Assembly: GCF_902729445.1 (NCBI RefSeq)
Contig: NZ_CACVCE010000067.1
Coordinates: 62,001 to 126,000, forward strand
Length of the DNA: 64,000 nt
Source of the DNA: Magnetospirillum sp902729445
Lineage (GTDB): Bacteria > Pseudomonadota > Alphaproteobacteria > Rhodospirillales > Magnetospirillaceae
Reading direction: 5' to 3'
The notes under the pieces were generated by a model. It made no database searches. It saw only the letters and a program-made list of their open reading frames with translations, and was not told the origin of the DNA. Shown here one piece after another: positions 1 to 8,429 of the stretch; within the stretch, counting starts at the first letter, position 1, and each line of letters begins with the position of its first letter. Made by a program: the position numbers and the translations under genes.

Positions 1-573
1 GATCGGGCCGGCCAGGTCGGCATCATCGTCTTTGGTCACCACCTGGGCGGCTGCGACCTCTTCGACCTGTTCGACGTCCACGACGTCCTGAGCGACCGGC
101 TGGATCGCCACGGCGACCACCGGGGCCTCGATGACATCGACGGTCTCGGTCTCGACCGCGACCACCTCTTCCGGGGCGGATTGGGTCAGATCGTCGTCGG
201 CGCTGGTGTCGAGCTTGGCCTGCTCTTCCGGGGCCGGGGCGGTGTCGGCCTTGGCTTCCGGCTTCGAGGTGGTCGGCTCGGGGCGGCTCGAAGCCTCGGC
301 TTCCTTGCGGGGCGCCGGGCGGCTGGATTCCTTGGGCGCGGGCCGTTCGGCCTTTTCCGGGGCCTTGGCCGGGCGGGCCTCGGGGGCCGGACGGTCGAAG
401 CTGGCCTTCATGGCGCTTTCGGCGTTGGGCTGCGTCGCCGCGACCGAATAACGGCCGCCCGACGATTGCAGGGCAGCGGCGAAGGCGTCGGCGGCGGTCT
501 GGGCCTTGGAGCCCGAGGCAGGGGTCATATTGGCCTGCTCGAACGCGCGCTTGTTGATCGAATATACCGTCAT
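1..573 (-). CDS. Ala/Pro/Glu-rich protein, N-terminal part (runs off window)
   Basis: The frame stays open for 191 codons from an ATG at 573 to the left edge, so this is a 5' portion of a longer gene. The product starts MTVYSINKRAFEQAN. It then becomes a low-complexity stretch rich in Ala, Pro, Glu and Lys from about residue 60 to 110, followed by an acidic Val/Glu segment. No signal peptide or membrane segment is visible. The composition resembles the disordered N-terminal half of flagellar hook-length control proteins (FliK) or other large scaffold proteins, but no conserved domain lies within the window. Function is therefore not assigned. Wobble-position GC bias on this strand supports it over the overlapping plus-strand frames. 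Confidence 0.6.
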   Translation of the reverse strand, partial: MTVYSINKRAFEQANMTPASGSKAQTAADAFAAALQSSGGRYSVAATQPNAESAMKASFDRPAPEARPAKAPEKAERPAPKESSRPAPRKEAEASSRPEPTTSKPEAKADTAPAPEEQAKLDTSADDDLTQSAPEEVVAVETETVDVIEAPVVAVAIQPVAQDVVDVEQVEEVAAAQVVTKDDDADLAGPI

Positions 574-746
574 GGTCCGGTTCCCCGTAAATGGAGCCTT
601 TGGCAGCCTTTCCTTCGCAATAGGCGTGCCAGACCGTGCCAATAGGCCTAGTGTGCTGAAAAACAACGATAAAAAATTTCACGGGGTGTCGTTGGCATGG
701 TGCCGACCGGGAAAAACTTGCCGAGAGGGGGCAGGGATTGCCGGGC

Positions 747-1007
747 TTAATCCGGATCGGACTCGTCGGCCTTGGCCATGTTCATGATGCCGACGCCCAT
801 GCCGACGCTGCCGAAGGTGACGAACAGGCCGAAGAAGAACAGCACCAGGACCAGGATCGGATGGCTGGACGACAGCGCCAGCGTGCGCAGATGGCCCAGG
901 TCGATGGCCAGGGTGCCGATGCCGAAGGCGGCTCCGGCCGACAATCCGTAGACCAGATGGGCGCCTAGATAGCCCAGGGCTTCCTTCGCCTTGCGATCAA
1001 GCGGCAT
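747..1007 (-). CDS. small two-helix membrane protein, function unknown
   Basis: An 86-residue protein starting MPLDRKAKEALGYLGAHL. Two hydrophobic segments are visible (about residues 12-30 and 45-70, the second containing LVLVLFFFGLFVTFG), and the tail is acidic. It therefore probably spans the inner membrane twice. An upstream in-frame start at 1088 would run into the palindromic repeat at 1034-1108, so the ATG at 1007 is preferred. I do not recognise the family. It lies downstream of the argJ operon on the same strand but is separated from it by the repeat, which probably ends that transcript. Confidence 0.6.
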   Translation of the reverse strand: MPLDRKAKEALGYLGAHLVYGLSAGAAFGIGTLAIDLGHLRTLALSSSHPILVLVLFFFGLFVTFGSVGMGVGIMNMAKADESDPD

Positions 1008-1033
1008 GGCATGGTCCTTATCGCCCGCGGGGA

Positions 1034-1108
1034 AAAGTCCCTCGGCTTCGCCTCGGTGTACTTTATGAATCACCGTGAGAAAGTACACCGAGCGAAGCGA
1101 GGGACTTT
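1034..1108. repeat. inverted pair of a 31-bp palindromic repeat unit
   Basis: Unit one at 1034-1064 starts AAAGTCCCTCGGCTTCGCCT and ends ACTTT. Unit two at 1080-1108 is its reverse complement with two single-base deletions. The two arms can pair with each other, and each unit can also fold on itself (AAAGT...ACTTT around GGC-TTC-GCC). A third unit lies at 22730-22760. The pair sits 13 bp after the stop of the GNAT-NUDIX gene, so it may act as a terminator or as a REP/BIME-like dispersed element. Confidence 0.8.
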
Positions 1109-1121
1109 CTTACGGCTGATC

Positions 1122-2108
1122 TCACACCCATTCGCGCAGGATGGCCACCAGGGGGATGTCGGCGGGCGGCATCGGCATGTCGCCCATGCGCGCGGGTCGC
1201 ACCCATTTCAGTCCCTGGCCTTCCTTGGCGATCGGGCTTCCTTTCCATGTGCGCACGGCATAGAGCGGCATCAACAGGTGGAAGGTGTCGTAATCGTACG
1301 AGGCAAAGGCCAAGGGCGCCAGACAGCTTTCGCCGACGTCGATACCCAGCTCTTCGTGCAGTTCGCGGATCAGGGCGGCTTCCGGGGTCTCGCCGTCATG
1401 GACCTTGCCGCCGGGGAATTCCCACAGGCCGGCCATCATCTTGCCGGGCGGCCGGCTGGCCATCAGCACCCGGCCGTCGGTGTCGATCAGCGCGGCCGCC
1501 GCGACCAGCAGCATCGGCCGCGCCGCGTGGGTGGCCGTCCACTGGTCGGCGGTCAAGGCGAAGCGGGGCGACACCACCGAGCACCCGCGCGAGGCCACGG
1601 CGCATTGGCTGTGGCCGTCGGGCAGGAAGCCGGCCTTGCCCAGGACGGTCTTGGACGCCGGATTGTCGGGATGGACCATCGCCCACAGCCGATTGATGCC
1701 CAGATCGGCGAACAGGTGGCGGGTCAGCCGGCGAAGCGCCTCGGTGGCGTAACCCTGGCCCCAGGCCTCGCGGGCCACCCAATAGCCCAGTTCGGCCGAG
1801 CCGTCGCAATCCATGGTGAAGCCGATGGCGCCGATCACCTGTTTGTCGGTGGTCCGCTCCATCGCCAGGCCGGCGCCTTGGCCCAATTGGCGGCGCTGTT
1901 CCTGCAGCAAGATGAAGGCGTGGGCGTCGGTCTCGTGATAGGGATGCGGGATGTTGGCGGTGTATTTCGCCATGTCCCAATCGTCGAGAACCGCCGCCAG
2001 CCGGGGCGCGTCGGCATGGGTGAACGGGCGCAGGCGCAGCCGGGCGGTGGCCAGCGCCGTGCCGGCCCACACCGTCCCGGCCGACCAGCAGCCCGCTTCC
2101 TCGGTCAC
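1122..2108 (-). CDS. GNAT acetyltransferase-NUDIX hydrolase fusion (MutT-like)
   Basis: A 328-residue, two-domain protein. Residues about 15-165 form a RimJ/RimL-type GNAT acetyltransferase (LATARLRLRPF start; ELGYWVAREAWGQGYATEA acetyl-CoA loop). Residues about 195-328 form a NUDIX hydrolase with a complete Nudix box (GKVHDGETPEAALIRELHEE followed by LGI), like MutT 8-oxo-dGTP diphosphatases. The GTG at 2108 is chosen because it overlaps the argJ stop codon as GTGA, typical of translational coupling; an ATG at 2162 would overlap argJ by 58 bp. It is the last gene of the ppiC-argJ operon. The NUDIX part would hydrolyse a nucleoside triphosphate or related pyrophosphate; the GNAT substrate is unknown. 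Confidence 0.85.
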   Translation of the reverse strand: MTEEAGCWSAGTVWAGTALATARLRLRPFTHADAPRLAAVLDDWDMAKYTANIPHPYHETDAHAFILLQEQRRQLGQGAGLAMERTTDKQVIGAIGFTMDCDGSAELGYWVAREAWGQGYATEALRRLTRHLFADLGINRLWAMVHPDNPASKTVLGKAGFLPDGHSQCAVASRGCSVVSPRFALTADQWTATHAARPMLLVAAAALIDTDGRVLMASRPPGKMMAGLWEFPGGKVHDGETPEAALIRELHEELGIDVGESCLAPLAFASYDYDTFHLLMPLYAVRTWKGSPIAKEGQGLKWVRPARMGDMPMPPADIPLVAILREWV

Positions 2109-3337
2109 GTCCGGTATGACCCGTTGATGTCGATATAGGCGTGGGTCAGGTCGCAGGTCCACACCGTGGCCTTCGACCGGCCGACGCCCACGTCGGTCTC
2201 GATGACGATGTGGCTGCCCTTCATGTGGGCGGTCACCGGAGCCTCGTCATAGCCGGGCACCACCTCGCCGTCGCGGGCGACCTGGACGCCGCCGATGCGG
2301 ATCGACAGCTTGTCGCGATCGGCCTTTTCGCCCGACTTGCCGACGGCCATCACCACCCGGCCCCAATTGGCGTCCTCGCCGGCGATGGCGGTCTTGACCA
2401 GCGGCGAATTGGCGATGGACAGCGCGATGCGCTTGGCCGCGCGCGTGCTGGCGGCCCCGGTCACAGTGACCTCGACGAACTTGGTCGCCCCTTCGCCGTC
2501 CTTGACCACCTGATGGGCCAGATCCTTCAGCAGGTCGAACAGCTTGGCGCGGAAGTCCTTGAGGCGCGAGTCGGCCGGATCGGCCACGGGCGCGTGCTTG
2601 GCCTGGCCGGTGGCGAACAGCATCAAGGTGTCCGAGGTCGAGGTGTCGCTGTCCACCGTGATGGCGTTGAACGAGCCCTCGACCCCCTTGGACAGCAGGG
2701 TCTGCAGCAGGTCGGCCGGCAGGGCGGCGTCGGTGAAGACGTAGGACAGCATGGTCGCCATGTCCGGCGCGATCATGCCGGCGCCCTTGGCGAAGCCGTT
2801 GATGGTGACGGTGATTCCGTCGATGCGGGCGGTGCGGGTGGCGCCCTTGGGGAAGGTGTCGGTGGTCATGATGGCCCGCGCCGCCTCGGCCCAGCAATCG
2901 CCGGCCAGCTTGGGCTTCACCTGATCCAGGACGGCGGTGATCTTGTCGTCCGGCAAGGTCACACCGATGGTGCCGGTCGAGGCGACGAACACCTCGTGAG
3001 CAGCGCAGCCGAAGGTCTTGACCGCGCCGGCGACGGTGCGTTCGACCGAGGCGATGCCGGCCTTGCCGGTGAAGGCGTTGGCATTGCCGGAATTGACGAT
3101 CAGCACCCGCGCGCTGCCGCCGGCCTGGGCCTGGCGACACCAATCGACCGGGGCCGAGCGGGTCAGCGACCGTGTATAGACCCCGGCAACCGACGTGCCC
3201 GGCGCCATTTCGACCACCAACAAGTCGGTGCGCCCCTGATAGCGGATGCCGCAGGCATGGCTCGCCAGACGGATGCCGGCCAGCGGAGGCAGGCTGGGAA
3301 ACTGGGCGGGAGCCAGCGGCGAAACGGCGTCGGACAC
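2105..3337 (-). CDS. argJ: ArgJ, bifunctional ornithine acetyltransferase / N-acetylglutamate synthase
   Basis: A 410-residue protein matching the ArgJ family length. It transfers acetyl from N-acetylornithine to glutamate and so recycles the acetyl group in arginine biosynthesis in the cytoplasm. The self-cleavage site is recognisable (KGAGMIAPDMATMLSYVF; the threonine of ATML becomes the N-terminal nucleophile of the beta chain). Other family signatures are NSGNANAFTGKAG and the C-terminal DINGSYRT. The GTG start at 3337 has an AGGAGA ribosome site 7 bp upstream and lies 16 bp after ppiC, so the genes are co-transcribed; the stop overlaps the next gene's start. Confidence 0.95.
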   Translation of the reverse strand: MSDAVSPLAPAQFPSLPPLAGIRLASHACGIRYQGRTDLLVVEMAPGTSVAGVYTRSLTRSAPVDWCRQAQAGGSARVLIVNSGNANAFTGKAGIASVERTVAGAVKTFGCAAHEVFVASTGTIGVTLPDDKITAVLDQVKPKLAGDCWAEAARAIMTTDTFPKGATRTARIDGITVTINGFAKGAGMIAPDMATMLSYVFTDAALPADLLQTLLSKGVEGSFNAITVDSDTSTSDTLMLFATGQAKHAPVADPADSRLKDFRAKLFDLLKDLAHQVVKDGEGATKFVEVTVTGAASTRAAKRIALSIANSPLVKTAIAGEDANWGRVVMAVGKSGEKADRDKLSIRIGGVQVARDGEVVPGYDEAPVTAHMKGSHIVIETDVGVGRSKATVWTCDLTHAYIDINGSYRT

Positions 3338-3353
3338 GGCGGCTTCTCCTATC

Positions 3354-4187
3354 CTACTTCTTGGCGGGCGGGTTGGCTTCCAGCGGCTGGCCGTCCGGGG
3401 TGAACAGCTTGACCTTGGCCTTGCCGCGCATGTCGGCGACCATCTTCTGGGCGGTTTCCTCGGCCAGCTGCTCGCGGATGGCCGGGGCGGCCTGCTCCAG
3501 CGACGGCGCGCTGGCCATGCGGCGCTCATCGACCTTGATGACGTGCCAGCCGAATTGGCTTTTCACCGGGGCCGCCGACAGTTCACCCGGCTTCATGGCG
3601 AAGGCGGCATCAGCGAATTCCTTAACCATCTCGTCCTTGGTGAAGAAGCCGAGATCGCCGCCATTGGCCTTGGCCGACGGGTCCTTGGACTTGGTCTTGG
3701 CGGTTTCGGTGAAATCGGCGCCCTTCTTCAGGTCGGCCAGCACCGCCTTGGCGGCATCCTCGCCCTCGGTCAGGATGTGGCGGGCGCGCACTTCCTCTTC
3801 CGGCTTGAACTCGGCGAGGTAGCGGTCATAGGCCTGCTTGACGGCGCCGTCGGTGATGGCGGCCTTCAGCTTGCGGTTCATCCACGCCTTGACCAGCAAT
3901 TGCGATTCCAGCTCTTTCAGGGCCTGGCGGACCTGGGGGTCCTTTTCCAGGCCATCCTTGCGGGCCTGTTCGGCGACAAGATAATTGTTGACCGCCATGT
4001 CCAGAAGCACAGGATAGGGAGCTTGGGCGGCCATCTGCGGAGGCAGCGAGCGCTGATAGGCGACGATGTCGCTGGTATGCAGCTTGGCCCCATTGATTTC
4101 GGCGACCACGGATTCCTTGTCGGCGGCGACGGCCAGACCCGGAACACACAGGCTCAGGACACACAGGCGGGCAAAAGTGGTCTTCAT
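3354..4187 (-). CDS. parvulin-type peptidyl-prolyl isomerase, exported (PpiC/SurA family)
   Basis: A 277-residue protein with a cleavable signal peptide (MKTTFARLCVLSLCVPGLAVAA, cleavage near residue 21). A SurA-N/PpiC helical region comes next, and then a rotamase domain at about residues 135-240 (ARHILTEGEDAAKAVL, GGDLGFFTKDEMV, FGWHVIKVDER). It should act in the periplasm on proline isomerisation during outer-membrane or secreted protein folding. The start is the ATG immediately followed by the signal sequence, not the longer frame from 4262. It heads an operon with argJ and the GNAT-NUDIX gene. Confidence 0.9.
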   Translation of the reverse strand: MKTTFARLCVLSLCVPGLAVAADKESVVAEINGAKLHTSDIVAYQRSLPPQMAAQAPYPVLLDMAVNNYLVAEQARKDGLEKDPQVRQALKELESQLLVKAWMNRKLKAAITDGAVKQAYDRYLAEFKPEEEVRARHILTEGEDAAKAVLADLKKGADFTETAKTKSKDPSAKANGGDLGFFTKDEMVKEFADAAFAMKPGELSAAPVKSQFGWHVIKVDERRMASAPSLEQAAPAIREQLAEETAQKMVADMRGKAKVKLFTPDGQPLEANPPAKK

Positions 4188-4326
4188 GTTCGAACTTCCT
4201 TGCGAGACGGACGGCAACGGCCGGCGACAAGGCGGTTGAACCACAGAAATGCTCCCTCGCACAAGAGGGGCGCGCGCGCTCGATGCAGCGTGCTATGTTT
4301 ATGGTTGTAAAAGTGGTGGCGGATTC

Positions 4327-5622
4327 ATGACCGACCCGATAAGGAAAAGCCTATCGCTGGCGGTATTGCTGGCGCTGATCTACGCGGTTTTCGGCGTGTT
4401 GTGGGTGGTGTCGTCGGATACCATCCTGGCGCTGATGGTCAGCGACCCCGCCCGCATGACCCTGATCCAGACCTGGAAGGGTTGGCTGTTCGTTGCTATC
4501 AGTTCGGGATTGATCCTTGCTGTTGGCAATCGTTTGTTGCGTGCTGTCGAGGAATCCGAAGGCCGCTATCGGCTGATGTTCGACGGCAATCCGGAAGCGA
4601 TGTTGCTCTATGATCCGGCGACCGCCCTGGTGGTCGAGGTCAACCCGGCATTCGGCCGGCTGTTCGGCTATGGCGTCGATGAGATGCGGGCAATTCCGGT
4701 CGATACCATTCTGCCTATGTCCGAGCGCGAGCGATTCTCCCGCGAGATCGAGCGGTTGCGCGAATCGTCGTCGGACGAATCGATCTGGCAGGTGATGCGC
4801 AAGGACGGTTCGTTGTTCGAGGTCGCCTCGCACGGGCAGGGGGTCTTCATCAAAGGCCGTCTGTTGCGGCTGGTTCGCATCTCGGACGTCACCGCCCGGC
4901 TGCGCTCCGAGCGGGAACTGATCCGTGCCCTGGGCGAAGTCGCCGCCGGCAATGACCGCCTGCGCGAGTTGGGCCATGCGGTGTCGCACGACCTGCAAGA
5001 GCCGTTGCGTCAGGTCGGCAGTTTCGTCCAATTGCTCGATCGCCGCTATTCCGAGCGTCTGGACGACGAGGCCCGGCAATTCATCGCCTATGCCGTCGAG
5101 GGCGTGAAGCGGTTGAAAAGCCTGATCGGCGATTTCGAGCGGTTCGTCGAGCCGTCTTCGGCGATTCGCCAGACCGTGCCGGTCCGAACCGTGGTCGATC
5201 AGACCGTCCAGGATTTGCGGCTGTCGATCGACCGCGCCGCCGCCGACATCCAGATCGGGGATCTGCCGGTGATCCAGTCCGATCCCGGCAAGTTGGCGGT
5301 GATCTTCCACGCCCTTTTGGAAAACGCCCTCAAGTTTCGCGCCGGCGACAGGCCCTGCCGCATCAGCGTTTCCGCCGAACAGGGCGAGGCCGAAATCATC
5401 TTCCGCGTCACCGACAACGGAATCGGCGTCGAAGCCGGCCTGGGCGAGGACATCTTCGCCTTGTTCCGCCGCCTGCACACCCGCGACCGCATTCCCGGCA
5501 ACGGCAGCGGGTTGGCCCTGGCCCGCAAGTTGACCGAGGCTTTGGGCGGCCGAATCTGGGCCGATCCGGCGGTTGGCGGCGGTTCGGTGTTTTCCTTCAC
5601 CATTCCGCGGGTGCCGGTCTAG
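4327..5622 (+). CDS. PAS-domain sensor histidine kinase, membrane-bound, orphan
   Basis: A 431-residue kinase. Two N-terminal membrane helices (about residues 8-35 and 52-72) enclose only a short periplasmic loop. A PAS domain follows at about 80-190 (YRLMFDGNPEAMLLYDPATA), then a HisKA domain with the phosphoacceptor in AVSHDLQEPLRQV near residue 223. The HATPase_c domain shows N box (LLENALKFRA), G1 (VTDNGIGV) and G2 (GNGSGLALARK). The ATG at 4327 directly precedes the first helix. No response regulator is adjacent, so its partner is unknown. A hairpin with a T tract at 5737-5771 probably ends the transcript. Confidence 0.9.
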   Translation: MTDPIRKSLSLAVLLALIYAVFGVLWVVSSDTILALMVSDPARMTLIQTWKGWLFVAISSGLILAVGNRLLRAVEESEGRYRLMFDGNPEAMLLYDPATALVVEVNPAFGRLFGYGVDEMRAIPVDTILPMSERERFSREIERLRESSSDESIWQVMRKDGSLFEVASHGQGVFIKGRLLRLVRISDVTARLRSERELIRALGEVAAGNDRLRELGHAVSHDLQEPLRQVGSFVQLLDRRYSERLDDEARQFIAYAVEGVKRLKSLIGDFERFVEPSSAIRQTVPVRTVVDQTVQDLRLSIDRAAADIQIGDLPVIQSDPGKLAVIFHALLENALKFRAGDRPCRISVSAEQGEAEIIFRVTDNGIGVEAGLGEDIFALFRRLHTRDRIPGNGSGLALARKLTEALGGRIWADPAVGGGSVFSFTIPRVPV

Positions 5623-5736
5623 TTCCAACGAACTACGCCGCAGAGTCCCTACAATCAAAAGGGTTGAATGCGGCCGTGCCGCTATGCCTTTGCGCCCTGG
5701 CCCCGGCCGGCGGCGGCGACTAGTCTGGTGAATACG

Positions 5737-5771
5737 AAAGGCGCCCCCATCCGGGAGGCGCCTTCATTTTT
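5737..5771 (+). terminator. rho-independent terminator after the histidine kinase
   Basis: AAGGCGCC (5738-5745) pairs with GGCGCCTT (5757-5764) around an 11-base loop and is followed by CATTTTT. It lies between the kinase stop (5622) and the ribosome site of the next small gene at 5782-5788. Confidence 0.75.
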
Positions 5772-5794
5772 AAGAATAAGAAAGGAGGCGGACA

Positions 5795-5998
5795 ATGAAC
5801 ATGCAATCCGTCCGCTGCGGTTGGCAAATTGGCAAGGGGGGCGAGAACGATCTCGAGGGGCTGCACGACATCTTGGTATGCGCCAGCCGTCGTGGCTGCG
5901 GCGACTGCGTCGATTGCAGCGAGAGGGCGTTGGAAATGGTGCTACGGGCGTCGCGCAAGCCCGCCGCGCCGTCGGGGGGCGACGGCGCCGAGCGCTAG
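5795..5998 (+). CDS. small cysteine-rich protein, function unknown
   Basis: A 67-residue protein. An excellent ribosome-binding site (AAGGAGG at 5782-5788) lies 6 bp before the ATG, the best evidence that it is real. It carries a cysteine cluster, CASRRGCGDCVDCSE, near residues 29-43, plus Cys8. The spacing CGDCVDC could bind a metal or form a redox disulfide. There is no signal peptide. It stands alone downstream of a terminator and converges with the next gene with a 4-bp overlap of stop codons. I do not recognise the family. Confidence 0.6.
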   Translation: MNMQSVRCGWQIGKGGENDLEGLHDILVCASRRGCGDCVDCSERALEMVLRASRKPAAPSGGDGAER

Positions 5999-6597
5999 TT
6001 GCGGCCGCTCATCTGGCCGAATTGCTGGGTGAATTCTTCGCGGACCGACAAGGCGACCGCGTCCCATAGATTGGGGGGGATGGTTCCGGCGCTTTGCCCG
6101 CCCATGCCCGTCAGCCCTTGCGCACAGATCCAGTCCGGGCTCACCGTGTGGCCGAACAGGTCATCCCTGGCCAGCGCCTTCATTCCCGCATCGCCGAATT
6201 CCTGGGCATGGCTGTTGCCGTAGCGGGCGACCACCGCCGCCTGGCGGGCCAGGCCGCCGACGGCGCGCTTGGCCGAGCGGTCCTGGCAGCGTCCGGCATC
6301 GTAATGGCCGCGCATCAGGGCGATCGCATACCATTCCAGGGCGTCATGGGTCCGCCCGGCCGCCAGCAGCCGCCGTGAAAGGTCGAACAGGAAACCCGAC
6401 GACACCAGGCGTTGGTGAGCCAGACTCCAGTCGATCACCTGGGCATCCTGGGCCGGGCCCATGCGGGCGACTTGGCCGTACAGGTCGGCCTGCTTCAGCC
6501 AGTCGGTCGGCGGCGGCACCGGCAGGGGCTGCTCGGCGGCCAGGGCGGCTGGCCCGGCCAGCAGGAAAAGTGCGACGGCAAGGCGGGCAATACGCAT
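5995..6597 (-). CDS. secreted protein of unknown function
   Basis: A 200-residue protein with a typical signal peptide (MRIARLAVALFLLAGPAALAA), so it is probably periplasmic. The mature part is mainly helical with a segment HDALEWYAIALMRGHYDAGRC that resembles a Sel1/TPR-like helical hairpin, and two cysteines (DAGRCQDR and DWICAQG) that could form a disulfide. No catalytic motif is visible. It follows the alpha/beta hydrolase on the same strand with a 19-bp gap, so the two exported proteins are probably co-expressed. Confidence 0.65.
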   Translation of the reverse strand: MRIARLAVALFLLAGPAALAAEQPLPVPPPTDWLKQADLYGQVARMGPAQDAQVIDWSLAHQRLVSSGFLFDLSRRLLAAGRTHDALEWYAIALMRGHYDAGRCQDRSAKRAVGGLARQAAVVARYGNSHAQEFGDAGMKALARDDLFGHTVSPDWICAQGLTGMGGQSAGTIPPNLWDAVALSVREEFTQQFGQMSGRN

Positions 6598-6616
6598 CGG
6601 CTGGTCCTTGGGCTGG

Positions 6617-7645
6617 TCAGAACCGCTCGGCCAGGAAGGACTGCACGGCGCTGAACAATTGGCGGCGATTCTTTTCCATCAACAGGCTGTGGGTTCCCTC
6701 GCCGACCAGGATATAGCGCCGCTGCGGCGCGCTGGTCAGCAAGGCGAACACCGACAACCCCATGTCGGGCGGCGTTTCCACATCCCATTCGCCCTGGATC
6801 ACCAAGGTCGGCACCGAGACGCGGCCCGGCTCCCACATCGGCTTTCCGGCGGCCCAGAACCGGTAGAAATCGGCCACCGGCCCATTGGGAACCCGCAAGA
6901 TTCCGGGCAGCGGGTCCACCTCTTCCAGGGCGTTCAGCCAGGCCTTGCCGATCGCCTCGGGGATCAGGTCCCGCCGCTCCTTTTCTGGCGCCGATTGCCG
7001 CCACCTTTCCTTGACGGTGGACAAGGCGACCTCGCGCCACGCCCCCAAATTGTCCGGCGCGCCCGCGGGCGGCGGGGTGTCGGACAGCCATTGCGGCGAA
7101 TACAGCACCAGCCGATCGACCTTGGCCCCGGCCCGCACCGCATAGGACCCGGCCAGGGTGGCGCCCCACGACCAGCCGACCAGGACCAGCTTGTCCAGGC
7201 CCCGGCGCGACAGGATGTACTCGACCGCCTTATCGACGTCGCGCAGCGCGGTCTGGGTATCGACCGCCGGCGGGTTGGCCTCGGCCGGCTGGTCGAAGCT
7301 GGGCGGGCGGCTGGATTTGCCGTAGCCGCGGATGTCCAGGGCATAGACGTCATAGCCACGCTGGGCCAGGAAATCCATCCAGCTGCCGTTTTCCAGCGGC
7401 ACGTCGAAGGTGGCGCCGCCGGGGAAGGTGGCGCCGTGCAGGAACAACACGGTGCGGTCGGCCTGGTGCGGCGCGTAATAATCCTTGGGATGCTTGTTGT
7501 GCAGCGCCAGGCGGATGCCGTCGTCGCGGGCGTCGAAGCTCAGCTCTTCCGTCACCAGGGACGACAGCGGCAACAGGGTCTGGGCGGCGACCGGGCACGC
7601 CAGGGCGGCCAAGACCAGAATAGCGACGAAGACGCGAACCAACAT
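6617..7645 (-). CDS. exported alpha/beta hydrolase
   Basis: A 342-residue protein. The N terminus MLVRVFVAILVLAALACPVAAQ is a signal peptide. The hydrolase core shows the oxyanion HGATFPGG, the nucleophile elbow GWSWGAT (Ser at about residue 180) and a C-terminal GEGTHSLLMEKNR that supplies the catalytic His. The family hydrolyses esters, thioesters or peptides; the substrate cannot be read from sequence. The ATG at 7645 is preferred to 7696 because GGGAGGAAG precedes it at good spacing and it begins the signal peptide directly. Confidence 0.85.
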   Translation of the reverse strand: MLVRVFVAILVLAALACPVAAQTLLPLSSLVTEELSFDARDDGIRLALHNKHPKDYYAPHQADRTVLFLHGATFPGGATFDVPLENGSWMDFLAQRGYDVYALDIRGYGKSSRPPSFDQPAEANPPAVDTQTALRDVDKAVEYILSRRGLDKLVLVGWSWGATLAGSYAVRAGAKVDRLVLYSPQWLSDTPPPAGAPDNLGAWREVALSTVKERWRQSAPEKERRDLIPEAIGKAWLNALEEVDPLPGILRVPNGPVADFYRFWAAGKPMWEPGRVSVPTLVIQGEWDVETPPDMGLSVFALLTSAPQRRYILVGEGTHSLLMEKNRRQLFSAVQSFLAERF

Positions 7646-7713
7646 CTGGGCTTCCTCCCGGGGCGACCACGCCGGCATGATGGGCGAGGCGGCCATGCCC
7701 CGTCAATCCAGGG

Positions 7714-8426
7714 TCAGCCCGTATAGACCGTGGGGTCGGGCACGCCGGCCTGTTCGAAGCCCTTGCGGCGCAGGCGGCAGGAATCGCAGCGGCCGCAGGC
7801 GCGGCCCAGCTGGTCGGGGTCGTAGCAGGAAGAGGTCAGGGCGTAATCGACCCCCAGCTCGACCCCTTTGGCGATGATCTGGGCCTTGGTCAGATCGATC
7901 AGCGGGGTGTGGATGGTCAGTTTGTGGCCTTCCACCCCGGCCTTGGTCGCCAGGTTGGCCATGCGCTCGAAGGCGGCGACATATTCCGGGCGGCAATCGG
8001 GATAGCCGGAATAATCGACGGCGTTGACGCCGACGAAGATGTCGAAGGCTTCCAGCACCTCGGCCCAGGCCAGGGCGAAGGACAGCATGATGGTGNCAGG
8101 GCGAAGGACAGCATGATGGTGTTGCGCGCCGGCACGTAGGTCACCGGGATGCCCCCGGCGATGGTCGCATCGTCGCGATCCTTGGGGACGTCGATGTCGG
8201 CGGTCAGCGCCGAGCCGCCGAAGGCCCGCAGGTCGATCTCGGCGACCCGGTGGCTTGCAGCGCCCAGGGCGGCGGCGACCCTGGCGGCGGCGGCCAGTTC
8301 GACCGCGTGGCGCTGGCCATAGCGGAACGACAGCGCCCAGCATTCGAAGCCGGCCTTCTGGGCCATGGCCAGCACGGTGGCGGAATCCAGCCCGCCCGAC
8401 AGCAAGACGACGGCGCGCCGTGTCAT
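7714..8426 (-). CDS. queC: QueC, 7-cyano-7-deazaguanine synthase (frame broken by an assembly join)
   Basis: QueC converts 7-carboxy-7-deazaguanine to preQ0 with ATP and ammonia in queuosine synthesis. The ATP-pyrophosphatase loop is seen at the N terminus (VVLLSGGLDSATVLA) and the zinc site at the C terminus (SSCYDPDQLGRACGRCDSC). The reading frame shifts at 8096, where an N separates two exact copies of a 25-bp segment (8071-8095 and 8097-8121). Removing one copy plus the N (26 bp) restores one continuous frame of 228 residues, the normal family length. The gene is therefore almost certainly intact in the organism. It starts 3 bp after the panD stop. Confidence 0.92.
8071..8121. other. assembly artefact: duplicated 25-bp segment around an ambiguous base
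   Basis: The segment starting CAGGGCGAAGGACAGCATGA occurs twice in direct repeat at 8071-8095 and 8097-8121 with a single N at 8096. This is the signature of two contig ends overlapped and joined without merging. It causes the false frameshift in queC. Confidence 0.93.
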
Positions 8427-8429
8427 CGG

